NCBI RefSeq assembly: GCF_902769175.1
Contig: NZ_CACXNW010000005.1
Span: 31,403 to 95,402, forward strand
Origin: an uncultured Methanobrevibacter sp.
Lineage (GTDB): Archaea > Methanobacteriota > Methanobacteria > Methanobacteriales > Methanobacteriaceae
Direction: 5' to 3'
DNA length: 64,000 nt
A program made the translations under genes and the position numbers. Every line of letters starts with the position of its first letter. Position 1 is the first letter of the stretch. Below the pieces are notes generated by a model that was not told the origin of the DNA, did not search any database, and saw only the letters and a program-made list of their open reading frames with translations. Shown here in pieces: positions 46,189 through 56,500 of the stretch.

Positions 46189-47820
46189 ATGGATAGAAAA
46201 TTTATAATTTGTGCAGTTATTGCATTGATAGCAATAATCAGTGTAGGTTCTGCTTCTGCTGGTTGGTTTGACTTTCTAACTGGTGATTCAGAGCACGCTC
46301 CTGATGAGTTAATCACTTGTGTAGCTGCTCACGGAGAAGAGCCTGAATTCGGTTTCGACCCAATGCACGGTTGGGGTTACCACGATTCCGGTACAGAACC
46401 ACTTATTCAAAGTACTATACTGAAAAGAAATGCAAGCAATGAATTCGTAAACGACTTGGCAACAGATTATGAAATATCTGATGACTTGAAAAAATACACT
46501 GTAACCATTCGTGATGATGTAAAATTCACTGATGGTTCCAAATTAACTGCAAAAGATGTAGCTTTCTCCTACAACACTGCTAAAGAATTAGGTGAAGGTG
46601 CAGACTTAAGCTCAATGAAGGAAGCTAAAGCAAATGGAAATAAAGTAGTCTTTACTCTTGATAAAGCAGACTCTACATTCATCAACAAATTGACTGATGT
46701 AGGTATCGTTCCTGAAGCTACCTATGACAATGCAAGCTATGGTCAAAACCCAATAGGTTCCGGACCTTATAAATTAGCTCAATGGGATAAAGGTCAACAA
46801 TTCATTTTAGAAAGAAATGATGATTACTATGGTGAAAAACCATACTTCTCAAAAATCACTAACTTATTCCTTGATCCAGATGCAGCATTTGCAGCAGTTA
46901 AAAACGGAGATGTAGACATTGCTGAAGTAGCAGTATCCTATGCAAATGAAAAAATCGATGGATACCACATGGAATACTTCGATTCCATTGATGTACGTGG
47001 AATTTCCTTACCAACTCAAATGGATGAAGGCAAATTAAGCGAAGACAACATAACCATTGGTAACAATGTAACTGGTGACCCAGTTATCAGACAAGCTCTT
47101 GCTATCGGTATTAACAGACAAGAGTTATTAGATGGTGCATTAAACGGTTACGGTAACGTTTCATACACTGGTGTAGCTGACCAATTGCCATGGGCATTTG
47201 AAGCAGGTTACAAAGATGGTCAAGTAGACCAAGCAAAAGCTCTTCTTGAAGAAGCAGGATGGAAAGACACTGATGGTGACGGTATCAGAGAAAAAGACGG
47301 TCAAAAAGCTGCATTCACTGTATACTACAAATCCTCTGCTGTTGAAAGACAAGCAATTGCAGTAACTATTGCAGAACAAGCTAAAAAGTTAGGTATTGAA
47401 ATCACTCCTAAAGGTGCAAGCTGGGACGAAATTGACCCTGACAAATATAGCCAAGGAGTAGTATGGGGATTCGGTTCTGCAGATCCATTTGAAATTGAGC
47501 ACCAATACGATTCCAGAGTAGCTTGTGTAGGTTACGATAACCCTGGTGGTCTTAACGACTCTTCTGTAGATACATTAATTGACACTGCAATGTCTCAACC
47601 TGCCAATGCTTCATATAGCACTTGGTCACAAGCTGCAAAAGTCGCTACAGGACAAAATTCATTCTTATGGTTTGGAACTATGGACTACACTTACTTCGTA
47701 AGTGATGACTTAGACATTTCCAACAGCACTCATCTCATCTATCCACACGGTGGAGACATTTGGGGTAACATCTACGATTGGAAACGTATTAATGCAACTG
47801 CTGAAAATGCAACAGCATAA
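46189..47820 (+). CDS. ABC importer substrate-binding protein, nickel/peptide family 5
   Basis: A 543-residue exported solute-binding protein of family 5 (NikA/OppA/CntA type). ATG 46189 follows GAGGG; the signal peptide is MDRKFIICAVIALIAIISVGSASA, with no lipobox Cys. The family pattern is clear: PEFGFDPMHGWGYH near the mature N-terminus, VTIRDDVKFTDGSKLTAKDVAFSYNTA (about residues 98-124), and NPIGSGPYKLAQWDKGQQFILERNDDYYG (about 187-215). The substrate may be Ni(II), a metal-chelator complex or a peptide; the NikR-like box and the NAS-like gene nearby favour nickel or a metallophore. Followed by a strong hairpin before the permeases. Codon bias indicates high expression. Confidence 0.88.
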   Translation: MDRKFIICAVIALIAIISVGSASAGWFDFLTGDSEHAPDELITCVAAHGEEPEFGFDPMHGWGYHDSGTEPLIQSTILKRNASNEFVNDLATDYEISDDLKKYTVTIRDDVKFTDGSKLTAKDVAFSYNTAKELGEGADLSSMKEAKANGNKVVFTLDKADSTFINKLTDVGIVPEATYDNASYGQNPIGSGPYKLAQWDKGQQFILERNDDYYGEKPYFSKITNLFLDPDAAFAAVKNGDVDIAEVAVSYANEKIDGYHMEYFDSIDVRGISLPTQMDEGKLSEDNITIGNNVTGDPVIRQALAIGINRQELLDGALNGYGNVSYTGVADQLPWAFEAGYKDGQVDQAKALLEEAGWKDTDGDGIREKDGQKAAFTVYYKSSAVERQAIAVTIAEQAKKLGIEITPKGASWDEIDPDKYSQGVVWGFGSADPFEIEHQYDSRVACVGYDNPGGLNDSSVDTLIDTAMSQPANASYSTWSQAAKVATGQNSFLWFGTMDYTYFVSDDLDISNSTHLIYPHGGDIWGNIYDWKRINATAENATA

Positions 47821-47901
47821 TTTTAGAAGTATTGTGTAACTTAGTTGCATGATTTAGAAAATTGTGCAAAGCAATTGCATGTTTTTAAATTATTTATAAG
47901 G

Positions 47902-47932
47902 TGGTTTATTTTTCAATAAACCATTTTTTTAA
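47902..47932 (+). terminator. Intra-operon hairpin after the binding protein
   Basis: Perfect 9-bp stem TGGTTTATT / AATAAACCA (47902-47923), loop TTTC, followed by T7. It likely lets the binding protein be made in excess over the membrane components. The rest of the 391-bp gap to the permease holds imperfect direct repeats of TTAAATAATTTCTTAATTAT-type and no ORF. Confidence 0.6.
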
Positions 47933-48212
47933 ATAATTTTTCAGATATTCATTTAAAAACTTTTTAAATAAGTATTTAGGTAATTTTAATATTGTTTTTA
48001 TCAGATTACTTAAAGAATTCTTTAACCGTTAAGGCTTCTTAAAGGATTCTTTAAATAATTTCTTAATTATTTTATGTAGGATTTTTTAATGTCTTTTAAA
48101 TGATTCTTTAAATAATTTTTTAATTATTTTATCATGATTTTAGTAATTTTTAAGAATTTCTAAAGTTTAGAATTTATGTATTTTTTAAAAATTAAAGTTT
48201 TTAGGAATTAAA

Positions 48213-49268
48213 GTGATTTTTAAGGATTTTAATAAAGAATTTTTCATTCTTATTTTTAATAGATTTATAGGGTTGATTAAAATTAATAGCAAAAATTTAG
48301 CTAAATTTTTAGGATTAAAGGCAGTGAGATTATTGATTTTATTAATAGTCATTGCAGCAATCAGTTTTATAATGATACAATTATCTCCTATTGATCCTGT
48401 TAGGGCTTATTTAGGTCAGCGAATTGTTAGTGAGGAGCAATTGGCTATCATGGGACAATACTGGGGAACTAATTTATCATTAGGCGAACGAGTAATGGGA
48501 TGGCTTCAAACATTGGCAAGTGGAAGCATGGGATTCTCATTGATTTTTAGGGTTCCTGTAACTGAAGTGATTGTACAGAAATTTACAGCTTCATTAACTC
48601 TTATGGTTGTTTCATGGGTGCTTTCTGCAATTGTAGGTTTCGGTTTAGGTGTGCTTGCTGGTGCAAAAGAGGGCACATGGATAGATAAGGCAATCAAAAC
48701 CTACAGTTACATATTGCAATCTTCCCCAACCTTTTGGATAGGTTTGGTATTGCTGATGTTGTTTTCAGTATACTTAGGCTGGTTCCCAATCGGACTTTCA
48801 GTTCCTATTGGCCAATTATCCGACACTGTAACCTTCTGGCAATGGTTATATAGATTGATATTGCCTGCAGTAACATTAAGTATTGTAGGAATCGCTTCCT
48901 TGACAATGTATACAAGAGACAAGCTTATTTCAGTTAAAAAGAGTGATTATTTCCTCTTTGCACAGGCAAGAGGTGAAAGCTTCTGGGGAATTATCAAAAA
49001 CCATGGTATAAGAAACATATTGCTTCCAGCAATTTCAATTCAATTCATGTCATTTAATGAATTGTTCGGTGGAACCATCCTTGTGGAACAGGTATTTGCA
49101 TATCCTGGTATAGGACAGGCTACTGTAGCTGCTGGTTTAAGGTCAGACGTTCCATTATTGCTTGGAATAGTTATCATCAGTACCATATTTGTTTTCTGTG
49201 GAAACCTTATTGCAGATATAATCTACAAATATGTTGATCCAAGATTAAGAGGTGAGGAAGATGAGTGA
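48213..49268 (+). CDS. ABC importer permease 1 (NikB/DppB-like)
   Basis: Inner-membrane permease of the peptide/nickel family: FIMIQLSPIDPVRAYLG after the first helix (about residues 52-68) is the DppB/NikB hallmark, and the EAA-loop region lies around ARGESFWGIIKNHGIRNILLPA (about 250-271). Six membrane segments. The start is uncertain: GTG 48213 is the longest reading (351 residues), but homologues usually begin nearer VRLLILLIVIAAISF, so a later TTG at 48273 or GTG at 48324 is possible. Overlaps permease 2 by 8 bases, so translation is coupled. Confidence 0.87.
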   Translation: MIFKDFNKEFFILIFNRFIGLIKINSKNLAKFLGLKAVRLLILLIVIAAISFIMIQLSPIDPVRAYLGQRIVSEEQLAIMGQYWGTNLSLGERVMGWLQTLASGSMGFSLIFRVPVTEVIVQKFTASLTLMVVSWVLSAIVGFGLGVLAGAKEGTWIDKAIKTYSYILQSSPTFWIGLVLLMLFSVYLGWFPIGLSVPIGQLSDTVTFWQWLYRLILPAVTLSIVGIASLTMYTRDKLISVKKSDYFLFAQARGESFWGIIKNHGIRNILLPAISIQFMSFNELFGGTILVEQVFAYPGIGQATVAAGLRSDVPLLLGIVIISTIFVFCGNLIADIIYKYVDPRLRGEEDE

Positions 49269-50112
49269 GGCGCCAGGGTATAATAAAGGATTATTCAGTT
49301 CCATGAACTTAAGGCAAAAAACCCTTTTGACCATTGGTCTTACAGGATTGATATTATTGGCTATCTTCATTTCAGGATGGATGATTAACGCTAATTTGCC
49401 TACTGATTTTTCAATAAAGATGCAAGCTCCTTCATTGGCTCATCCATTTGGTACTGATTGGATGGGTAGGGATATGTTTATCCGTACAATAAAAGGTTTA
49501 AGCTTAAGTATTGTAATCGGTATCGGCGCATCAATCATTTCCAGTATAATTGCTACAATATTGGCATTTGTTGCAAGTGTCAACAAATGGTTTGACGAAT
49601 TCGTATCCTGGCTGATTGACCTATTTGCATCAATACCTCATATCCTATTGATCATGATGATATCCATCGCATTAGGTAAAGGTGCATTTGGTGTAATCAT
49701 GGCAGTAGCATTTTCACACTGGGTAAACTTAACAAGGGTGCTTAGGTCAGAGGTATTGCAGATCAATACATCTGAATATGTGGCTTTATCCAATAGATTA
49801 GGAAGAAGCAAGCTATGGATTGCAAAAGAGCATATCTTACCTTTAGTCTTATCCCAAATCTTTGTTGGAACCTTGCTTGTATTCCCACATGCAATTATGC
49901 ACGAAGCAAGTGTAACATTCTTAGGATTTGGTTTATCTCCACATGAACCTGCAATCGGTATCATTTTATCTGAATCCATGTCATACCTTGCTATGGGTGC
50001 TTGGTGGTTAGCATTCTTCCCAGGTCTTGCACTATTGATTGTAGTATTGCTCTTTGACATTATCGGCGATAATTTAAAACGCTTGCTTGACCCTGGTGAG
50101 GCAAATAACTAG
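49261..50112 (+). CDS. ABC importer permease 2 (NikC/DppC-like)
   Basis: Second permease, 283 residues. PSLAHPFGTDWMGRDMFIRTIKGLSLSIVIG (about residues 58-88) is the DppC/NikC signature, followed by six-helix topology and an EAA loop around SNRLGRSKLWIAKEHILP (about 177-194). ATG 49261 is chosen because GAGG precedes it and it overlaps the previous stop in coupled fashion; an ATG-like start nine bases earlier is less likely. ATPase 1 follows 12 bp later. Confidence 0.9.
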   Translation: MSEAPGYNKGLFSSMNLRQKTLLTIGLTGLILLAIFISGWMINANLPTDFSIKMQAPSLAHPFGTDWMGRDMFIRTIKGLSLSIVIGIGASIISSIIATILAFVASVNKWFDEFVSWLIDLFASIPHILLIMMISIALGKGAFGVIMAVAFSHWVNLTRVLRSEVLQINTSEYVALSNRLGRSKLWIAKEHILPLVLSQIFVGTLLVFPHAIMHEASVTFLGFGLSPHEPAIGIILSESMSYLAMGAWWLAFFPGLALLIVVLLFDIIGDNLKRLLDPGEANN

Positions 50113-50124
50113 ATAGGTGGTATT

Positions 50125-51261
50125 ATGGGAAAATTGTTAGAAGTTAATAACTTATCAATATCCTTTACACAGTATGTCCAAGGATTGCAAAGGCATTATT
50201 TAAAGGTAATATCCGATTTGACTCTTGATATTGGTGAAAGTGAAATCGTTGCCGTATTAGGTTCCAGTGGATCTGGTAAAAGTCTTTTAGCTCATTCCAT
50301 CTTAGGTATTTTGCCTTATAACTCTCATGTTACTGGGGAAATCAAATTTAAGGGAGAAACTTTAACCCAAGAAACTAAGGAAAAGATAAGAGGTAGGGAA
50401 ATTTGTTTAATTCCTCAATCAGTCAATTTCTTGGATCCTTTGATGAAGGTTTCCCAACAGGCTGTTGGTGAATGTAAGGATGATGAAGAACGTAAAGAAA
50501 AGCAAATAAGGCAAAGGGAAGTATTCAGCAAATATGGATTGGATGAAAGCGTAGATGACTTATATCCATTTGAACTTTCTGGTGGTATGGCAAGAAAGGT
50601 CTTGCTCTCTACTGCATTGTTAAATGATCCTGATTTGCTGATTGCTGATGAGCCTACTCCCGGTCTTGATGTAAAAAGTGTTGAAGAGACAATTCAAGAC
50701 ATTAGAAATCTAAAGGAAAATGGAAAAGGAGTTTTATTGATTACTCACGAGATTGATGTAGCTTTAAAAACTGCAGATAGGATTGCAATATTCTATTCAG
50801 GTTATGTTATTGAAATCAATAAGGTGGAAAATTTCGTAAATTCCAAGAATTTATTGCATCCATATTCTAGAGCATTAGTGGATGCATTGCCTAAAAATGG
50901 ATTTAAGCTAACTAAAGGTGTTCAACCATTGGAAGAGGTTCCTGGATGTCCATATTATGAGAATTGTCCTATAAGGTTGGATAAATGTCAAAACAATAAG
51001 CCTGAATTAATCAAGCATGGTGATGCTATGATTAGATGCTTTAACTTTGATGAGGATATTCCTGCTGATTCAGAAGCTGTAGTTTCTGAGGAGTCTGATG
51101 TGATTGTTTCTGAGGATTTGGTGTCTGAGGAGTTAGTTTCTGAGGAGTCTGATGTGATTGTTTCTGAGGATTTGGTGTCTGAGGAGTTAGTTTCTGAGGA
51201 GTCTGAAGATGTTGTTGTTGAAGAAATTCTTGAAGTTGAGGAGGTAAATGATGAATCTTGA
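50125..51261 (+). CDS. ABC importer ATPase 1 (NikD/DppD-like) with acidic repeat tail
   Basis: ATPase subunit: Walker A GSSGSGKS (about residues 46-53), signature LSGGMARKV (about 151-159), Walker B LLIADEPTPGLD (about 170-181), and the C-terminal peptide/nickel-transporter motif with four Cys (CPYYENCPIRLDKC and later a single Cys, about 275-311). Beyond it is a 57-residue acidic extension made of two copies of an 18-residue unit SDVIVSEDLVSEELVSEE. That extension is not part of the family and is encoded by an exact 54-bp tandem duplication. The downstream ATPase gene overlaps its end. Confidence 0.9.
   Translation: MGKLLEVNNLSISFTQYVQGLQRHYLKVISDLTLDIGESEIVAVLGSSGSGKSLLAHSILGILPYNSHVTGEIKFKGETLTQETKEKIRGREICLIPQSVNFLDPLMKVSQQAVGECKDDEERKEKQIRQREVFSKYGLDESVDDLYPFELSGGMARKVLLSTALLNDPDLLIADEPTPGLDVKSVEETIQDIRNLKENGKGVLLITHEIDVALKTADRIAIFYSGYVIEINKVENFVNSKNLLHPYSRALVDALPKNGFKLTKGVQPLEEVPGCPYYENCPIRLDKCQNNKPELIKHGDAMIRCFNFDEDIPADSEAVVSEESDVIVSEDLVSEELVSEESDVIVSEDLVSEELVSEESEDVVVEEILEVEEVNDES
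51109..51213. repeat. 54-bp in-frame coding repeat
   Basis: Two near-perfect copies of a 54-bp unit (TCTGATGTGATTGTTTCTGA...) inside the 3' end of the ATPase gene, adding a Ser/Glu/Val tail. Confidence 0.85.
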
Positions 51262-51862
51262 AGCTAAAAATATTTCTTTTTCATATAATAAGAAAAGATA
51301 AATATTAAAGGACATTTCTTTAGCTCTTGATAGTAATCAGATAATCGGTTTGATTGGAGACAGTGGTAGCGGTAAAAGTACACTGTGTAAGATTATGGCC
51401 GGTTACATTACTCATTATACTGGAGAAGTGACAATTGATGGAAATCCAATTCCTCGAAAAGGTTTTGATTCTGTTCAATTAATTTTCCAACATCCAGAAA
51501 AGACTATGAATCCTAAATGGAAGATGGAAAAGGTATTAAGGGAATCATGGATTCTTCCACAAGACTTAAAGGACACTTTTGGTCTTAAAGATAGTTGGCT
51601 GACACGTTGGCCAAGTGAACTTTCCGGTGGGGAATTGCAACGTTTCAGTATTTTAAGAGCTCTTAATCCAGAAACAAAATTTATCATTGCAGATGAAATA
51701 AGCACTATGCTAGATGCTGTAACACAGGTTCAGATATGGGAAGCGCTTATAAAGCACTGTAAGGCTAATAATATTGGAATATTAGCTGTAAGTCACGATA
51801 AAGACTTGCTTGAAGTCGTATGTGATGAAATTTTGTATTTCAATGAGATCAATAAGATATAA
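51251..51862 (+). pseudogene. ABC importer ATPase 2 (NikE/DppF-like), in-frame stop at codon 17
   Basis: ATG 51251 overlaps the end of ATPase 1 and reads MNLEAKNISFSYNKKR, then TAA at 51299-51301, then continues in the same frame ILKDISLALDSNQIIGLIGDSGSGKSTLCKIMAGY... to 51862. Walker A GDSGSGKST, signature LSGGELQRF and Walker B FIIADEISTMLD are intact. Homologues read straight through at this point, so a single substitution (for example AAA or GAA to TAA) has cut the gene. Restart at ATG 51350 would lose the first strands and half of Walker A. The importer would then depend on another ATPase, unless this is a sequence error. Confidence 0.8.
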
Positions 51863-51865
51863 GAT

Positions 51866-51918
51866 AAAACCCTGATTTTTACTTTAAAACATGTAAAAAT
51901 CGGTTTTTTCTTTTATTT
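51866..51918 (+). terminator. Terminator of the importer operon
   Basis: Nested stem GATTTTTAC / GTAAAAATC (51874-51901) with outer AAAACC / GGTTTT arms, then T-rich. The remaining gap to 52238 has two near-identical ~58-bp repeats around TTTCTAGAACAGTTTTTATG (51985 and 52034) and no ORF. Confidence 0.65.
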
Positions 51919-52238
51919 TTTTATTTTTCTTTTTTTCCTAAATTTTTATTAATTCTATTTTTTCAAATAAATTATTTTTTCTATTTCTAGAACAGTTTTT
52001 ATGATTTATTCAATTTTTCTATTTTTTTCTATTTCTAGAACAGTTTTTATGATTTATTCAATTTTTCTATTTTTTTCTATATTTCCCAAAATAATTTATA
52101 TTTTTTCTAATTTTTCCAAAAAAATTTATATTTTCTAGTTATTTCATTGTAAATTATGCAAATGTTTATATTAAAAGAAAAATATAAATTAAACTGATAT
52201 TGAATTTATGACTCAAATTAAGTATGGGAGTGATACAT

Positions 52239-52748
52239 ATGGATACTGGCAATAAGATAATAGTAATTCTACTTATCTTAATAGCTATTGCTGCAGTTGT
52301 TTGTGGTGTCCTCTTCATTTCAAATAGCATTCCTAATGATACAGAAGTACAGGTAAACAATACAACTGATAATAGCACTTTAAATAATACAGAAAATTTA
52401 ACAAATGTTACTGAAAATGTAAGTGACAGTTCTGCTCCTACTTACTCCAGCTCTTCCAGTAGCTCTAGCAATAATTATGCACCAAGCTATTCTGGCAGTT
52501 CTGGTAGTTCCGGTAGTTCTAGTTATTCTGGAGGTAGCAGTGGAGGTTCAACTCCTTCTGGTAATTCTGCTTCCCATGATGACGGTATAGCTCCTCCTGA
52601 TGGTGGTTCTTCTGGTGGAGGTTCATCTGGTGGAGGTTCTTCCGATGGTGGATCTTCTGGTGGAGGTTCATCTGATGGTGGTTCATCTGAAGGTGGAGAA
52701 ACTCCTTCTGGTAATAACATCGGGCTTACTTATAGCCACCTACTATAG
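52239..52748 (+). CDS. Membrane-anchored Ser/Gly-rich surface protein
   Basis: A 169-residue protein. ATG 52239 follows GGGAGTG. Residues 1-28 form a membrane anchor (MDTGNKIIVILLILIAIAAVVCGVLFI). Then comes an Asn/Thr-rich stretch with several N-glycosylation sequons (NNTTDNSTLNNTENLTNVTENVS), and a long flexible region of Ser and Gly with repeated GGSSGGGSSDGG units. It ends IGLTYSHLL. No enzymatic domain. It looks like an extracellular spacer or glycosylated surface protein; the downstream position to the importer may be coincidence. A proline-rich antisense ORF is an artefact of the repeats. Confidence 0.75.
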   Translation: MDTGNKIIVILLILIAIAAVVCGVLFISNSIPNDTEVQVNNTTDNSTLNNTENLTNVTENVSDSSAPTYSSSSSSSSNNYAPSYSGSSGSSGSSSYSGGSSGGSTPSGNSASHDDGIAPPDGGSSGGGSSGGGSSDGGSSGGGSSDGGSSEGGETPSGNNIGLTYSHLL

Positions 52749-53573
52749 AATAATATTTACATTTTGTAATATTTTTTAATTTTCTTTTTTTCTTTTTTTT
52801 TATTTTTTTTTAAATTTTTATAATGTTTTTTAGACTGTTTTTTCTCATTTTTCAGCTATTTTTCAATACTTAATTAGGTTATTTTTAAAGATATTTTTAC
52901 ATTGATTAAAAATGCTTTATTTCTAATTTTTAGTTCAAATATTCCTTTATTGGCTAAAATAATCGCTATTTGCTATTTAAAAAATATGTTCTTTATAATA
53001 TATTAATATTATATATAATGTGTAATTTTACTTTTTTATTTTTTAATTTAAAAAGGTTTATTCATTGTTTTTTTAATTAAATTAATTAATTTCCATTTAT
53101 ATTTTATTTATACAGTTCTTATACAGTTATATTTTAATAAAATATATGTGTATAGTTCTTTATTTATCTAATAAAGCATTTTTGAATAGTTTTTAATTTA
53201 ATTGAAAAATATTAGTTTAATTTAATTTTTATTTATTATTTGTCTATATTTTCTAATAAAAATTAATTTTTAGATTTTTTATTTAATTTTAAAATCTTTT
53301 AATTCCTTATATCTATTTTTAATAACTCAATGTCCTTTATTTTTATTTTTTTTAAGGGAAACATTTATATTATATTAAATTAAAAAATTCTATATAACAT
53401 TAAAAAAGAATTATTTTAGTTTAAAAGATTGATTAGGCAATTCTTTATACTTAAAAAATTATTTTTTTAAAAAAATAGTCATTTATTTTTTTTAGATTTA
53501 TTTTTATTAAATATTAAATTATAATTTTTTAGATAATCAAATTATTATCAAAATATTAACATTTTTTTCTTTT
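52749..53573. other. Gene-free AT-rich spacer
   Basis: Over 800 bp with no believable ORF or RNA-like structure. Several TATA-like words (for example around 53000 and 53140) occur; the far end must hold the promoter of the large surface protein. Confidence 0.5.
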
Positions 53574-56500
53574 ATGTTAACTTATTCTTTTTTAATGTAT
53601 AGAGGTGAAATTATTTCGACAAAAAATAAAACATTCCTTCTGTTGATATTGTCCTTGCTTATATTTGCAATGGCTTCAGTATCAGCGAGTGATGTAAATG
53701 ATGTAAATGATAATCAGAAGTACTTATCAGTAAATGAAGTTTCAGCAAGTGGAAATTTGGTAGATGATCAAATTGCTTTATCCAGTGCTGATGCTAATTC
53801 ACTTAACAGTAATTCCGATTTAATTTCCGGCACAAAAGCTAGTGCTGATGATTCAAAGGTTGCATCTTCCAATAGTGGAAGCTCTACTGCAAAATCTTCA
53901 AGCAGTGCAAGCTCTAATGCTAAATCATCAAGCAGCAGTGCATCTGATGTTAAATCTTCAACTATCAATTCATCAACCAATACTCCAAAAAAAGTATCTA
54001 ATTCCAGTGATTCAAAATTATCCGATTCAACCAAGAATGCTACAAGCATTTCAACCACAACTAAAAAGGTAGTTAAGGGTAATAATTATACAGTCACTTT
54101 AAATGATAAAAATGGAAATGTTTTATCTGGCAAAAAGTTGATTTTTTCAATAAACGGAAATAATTATACAAGAACTACTGATTCAAAGGGGATTGCGAGT
54201 TTAACTCTTAATACAAAACCTATGGATTATATAATTAAAGTTATGTTTTTAGGTGATGATCAATATGAATCATCATCTCTAACTGAAACTGTGACTGTAA
54301 GCAAGATTTCAACAAACATTAGAACTTATACCCCAAGTGCAGTATATAAAAAGGCTTACTGTGTTTATTTAACAGACATGTATGGCAATAAGTTGGTATC
54401 AAAGAAAGTGACTTTCACTTTCAACGGTAAAACATATACCAACACAACCAATGCTAATGGTATGGCTACCATACATCTTGACGGAAAGGCAGGAAACACT
54501 TATAAATTAACTTATAAGTTTGCTGGAGACAATGATTATGATGCCTCTTCCGGTTCAGCAAGTCTTTATCTTAAAATGGGAACAAAAATCGTTGGATCTG
54601 ATGCAAGCATAGTAAAAGGCACAAATTTTGATGTTGTCTTAAAAAATACAAATAATTATGCATTAGCAAATAAGAAAATCACATTTACTTATAATGGAAA
54701 GACTATAACTGTAACCAGTAATGCACAGGGAATTATTAGAATAAAGCTTGGTGCCGCAGCAGGTAAAAGTTATAGTCTGACTTATCAATATGCAGGTTCA
54801 AGCTATTATGACGCTTGCTCTAAGGTATTGAATGTATTCATTAAGACTCCAACTCAATTGATAAATTCAGGTGGTGTAGTTTGTAAAGGAAACACTTATC
54901 AAGTTACCTTAAAGGATGATAGCAATAAGGGTATTGCAAATAAGCTTGTTACAATTACTTATGGAACAGGCACATATAAGAGAACTACAAATGCCAATGG
55001 TGTAGTTGGATTGACTATAAATACCGGTGCAGGTAAGACTTATAAATTTGCATATAAATTTGCTGGAGACCGCCTTTATGGGGCTAGCTCTGGTTCTGTA
55101 GATCTTTTGTCTAAGTTAGCTACAAAAATGACTGGATCTTCTTCAACCATTATAAAAGGAAAGGATTATTCTGTTACCTTGAAGGATAGTGCTGGCAATC
55201 TCTTATCTGGACAAACCCTTGTCTTTACCATTTCAGGCAAAGAGTATAAGAGAACCACCAATGCAAAAGGTGTTGCAAGTTTAACAATCAATCCTTCTGT
55301 ATGCAAATCTTATAAGTTCTCTTATAGTTTTTTAGGCACTACCAAATATAACAAATCAGAATCTGGAGTATTTGATTTGGCTGTAAAGATGGCATCCAGC
55401 ATTCAAAATTCTGGAAATGTTGCTATAAACAATACAACCTATACCGTTACCTTAAAGGATGGTAACAATAAGGGTATTGCAAATAAGGTCATTACCTTCA
55501 CATTTGATGGCAAGACTTATAATAAAACAACCAATGCCAATGGTGTTGCAAGTTTATTGATTGATGTGGCTAAACTTAAAACCGCTACATTAACTTATAA
55601 GTTTGCAGGAGACACTGAATATGCTGGTTCATCCGGTTCTGTTAGTTTGAAGGTTGTTTCAGATAAGGTATTTTCAATGAGCCAAATACTAGCTTTAGCA
55701 ACTGCTTTAAGAACTTATGTTGAGAAAAACCATAAGGTTCCTGCTACAGTTTCTGTAGATGGTATTAAAATGAATACCACAACCTTTGCTTACATAATGG
55801 CTAAAGCATTACTTAACATTAATGATGGTAAAAATATTGATATTGAAGCTTTAAAACTTGATGGAAATTACTCAAATAATGGAAATAAAACCTTTAAGGG
55901 TAATTTGTATAAAGCAGGCTATTTAGATTTAGCTAAAAAACTAATTGATTTTGCTGATACAAATAAGAAGCTTCCTAATTACTACAACAGCACTATTGGT
56001 TTAATATCTCCAAACTTATACCTATTTGGACTTTGTAAGGCATTGGACTTCTATTCAAAAGAGAAGTACTTGCCAAACTATGTGATATTAGACAGTGATG
56101 ATGTAAACGGAGTCATCAGAAGAGGTAATACTTCCCAATATAAAAAAGGTTTAAATGAAGTGGAAACCCTCTCTGCAGCAGAACTTGCTAAGTACTTGAC
56201 AGCTTCTGGAAATGATGCATTGAATGCAGAGCTTAAAGCTTTAGCACAAAAATTGATTGCTGGAAAATCCAGTACCTGGGATAAGGCTAATGCTATATTC
56301 AAATATGTTAGAGATAACATTCAGTATGAATATTATTCCGATACCAAATATAAGGCAATAGGAACTTACCTTAATAAGAGAGGTAACTGTTGTGATCATG
56401 CTAACTTGATTGTAGCTCTTTTTAGGGCAGCAGGTATACCAGCTAGATTCTCACACGCTCAAGGATGTACATTCTCAAGCGGTTTAGTAGCTGGACACGT

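Noticed and set aside
52523..52720. Proline/glutamate-rich antisense ORF
   Set aside because: Reverse-strand shadow of the Ser/Gly repeat coding sequence.
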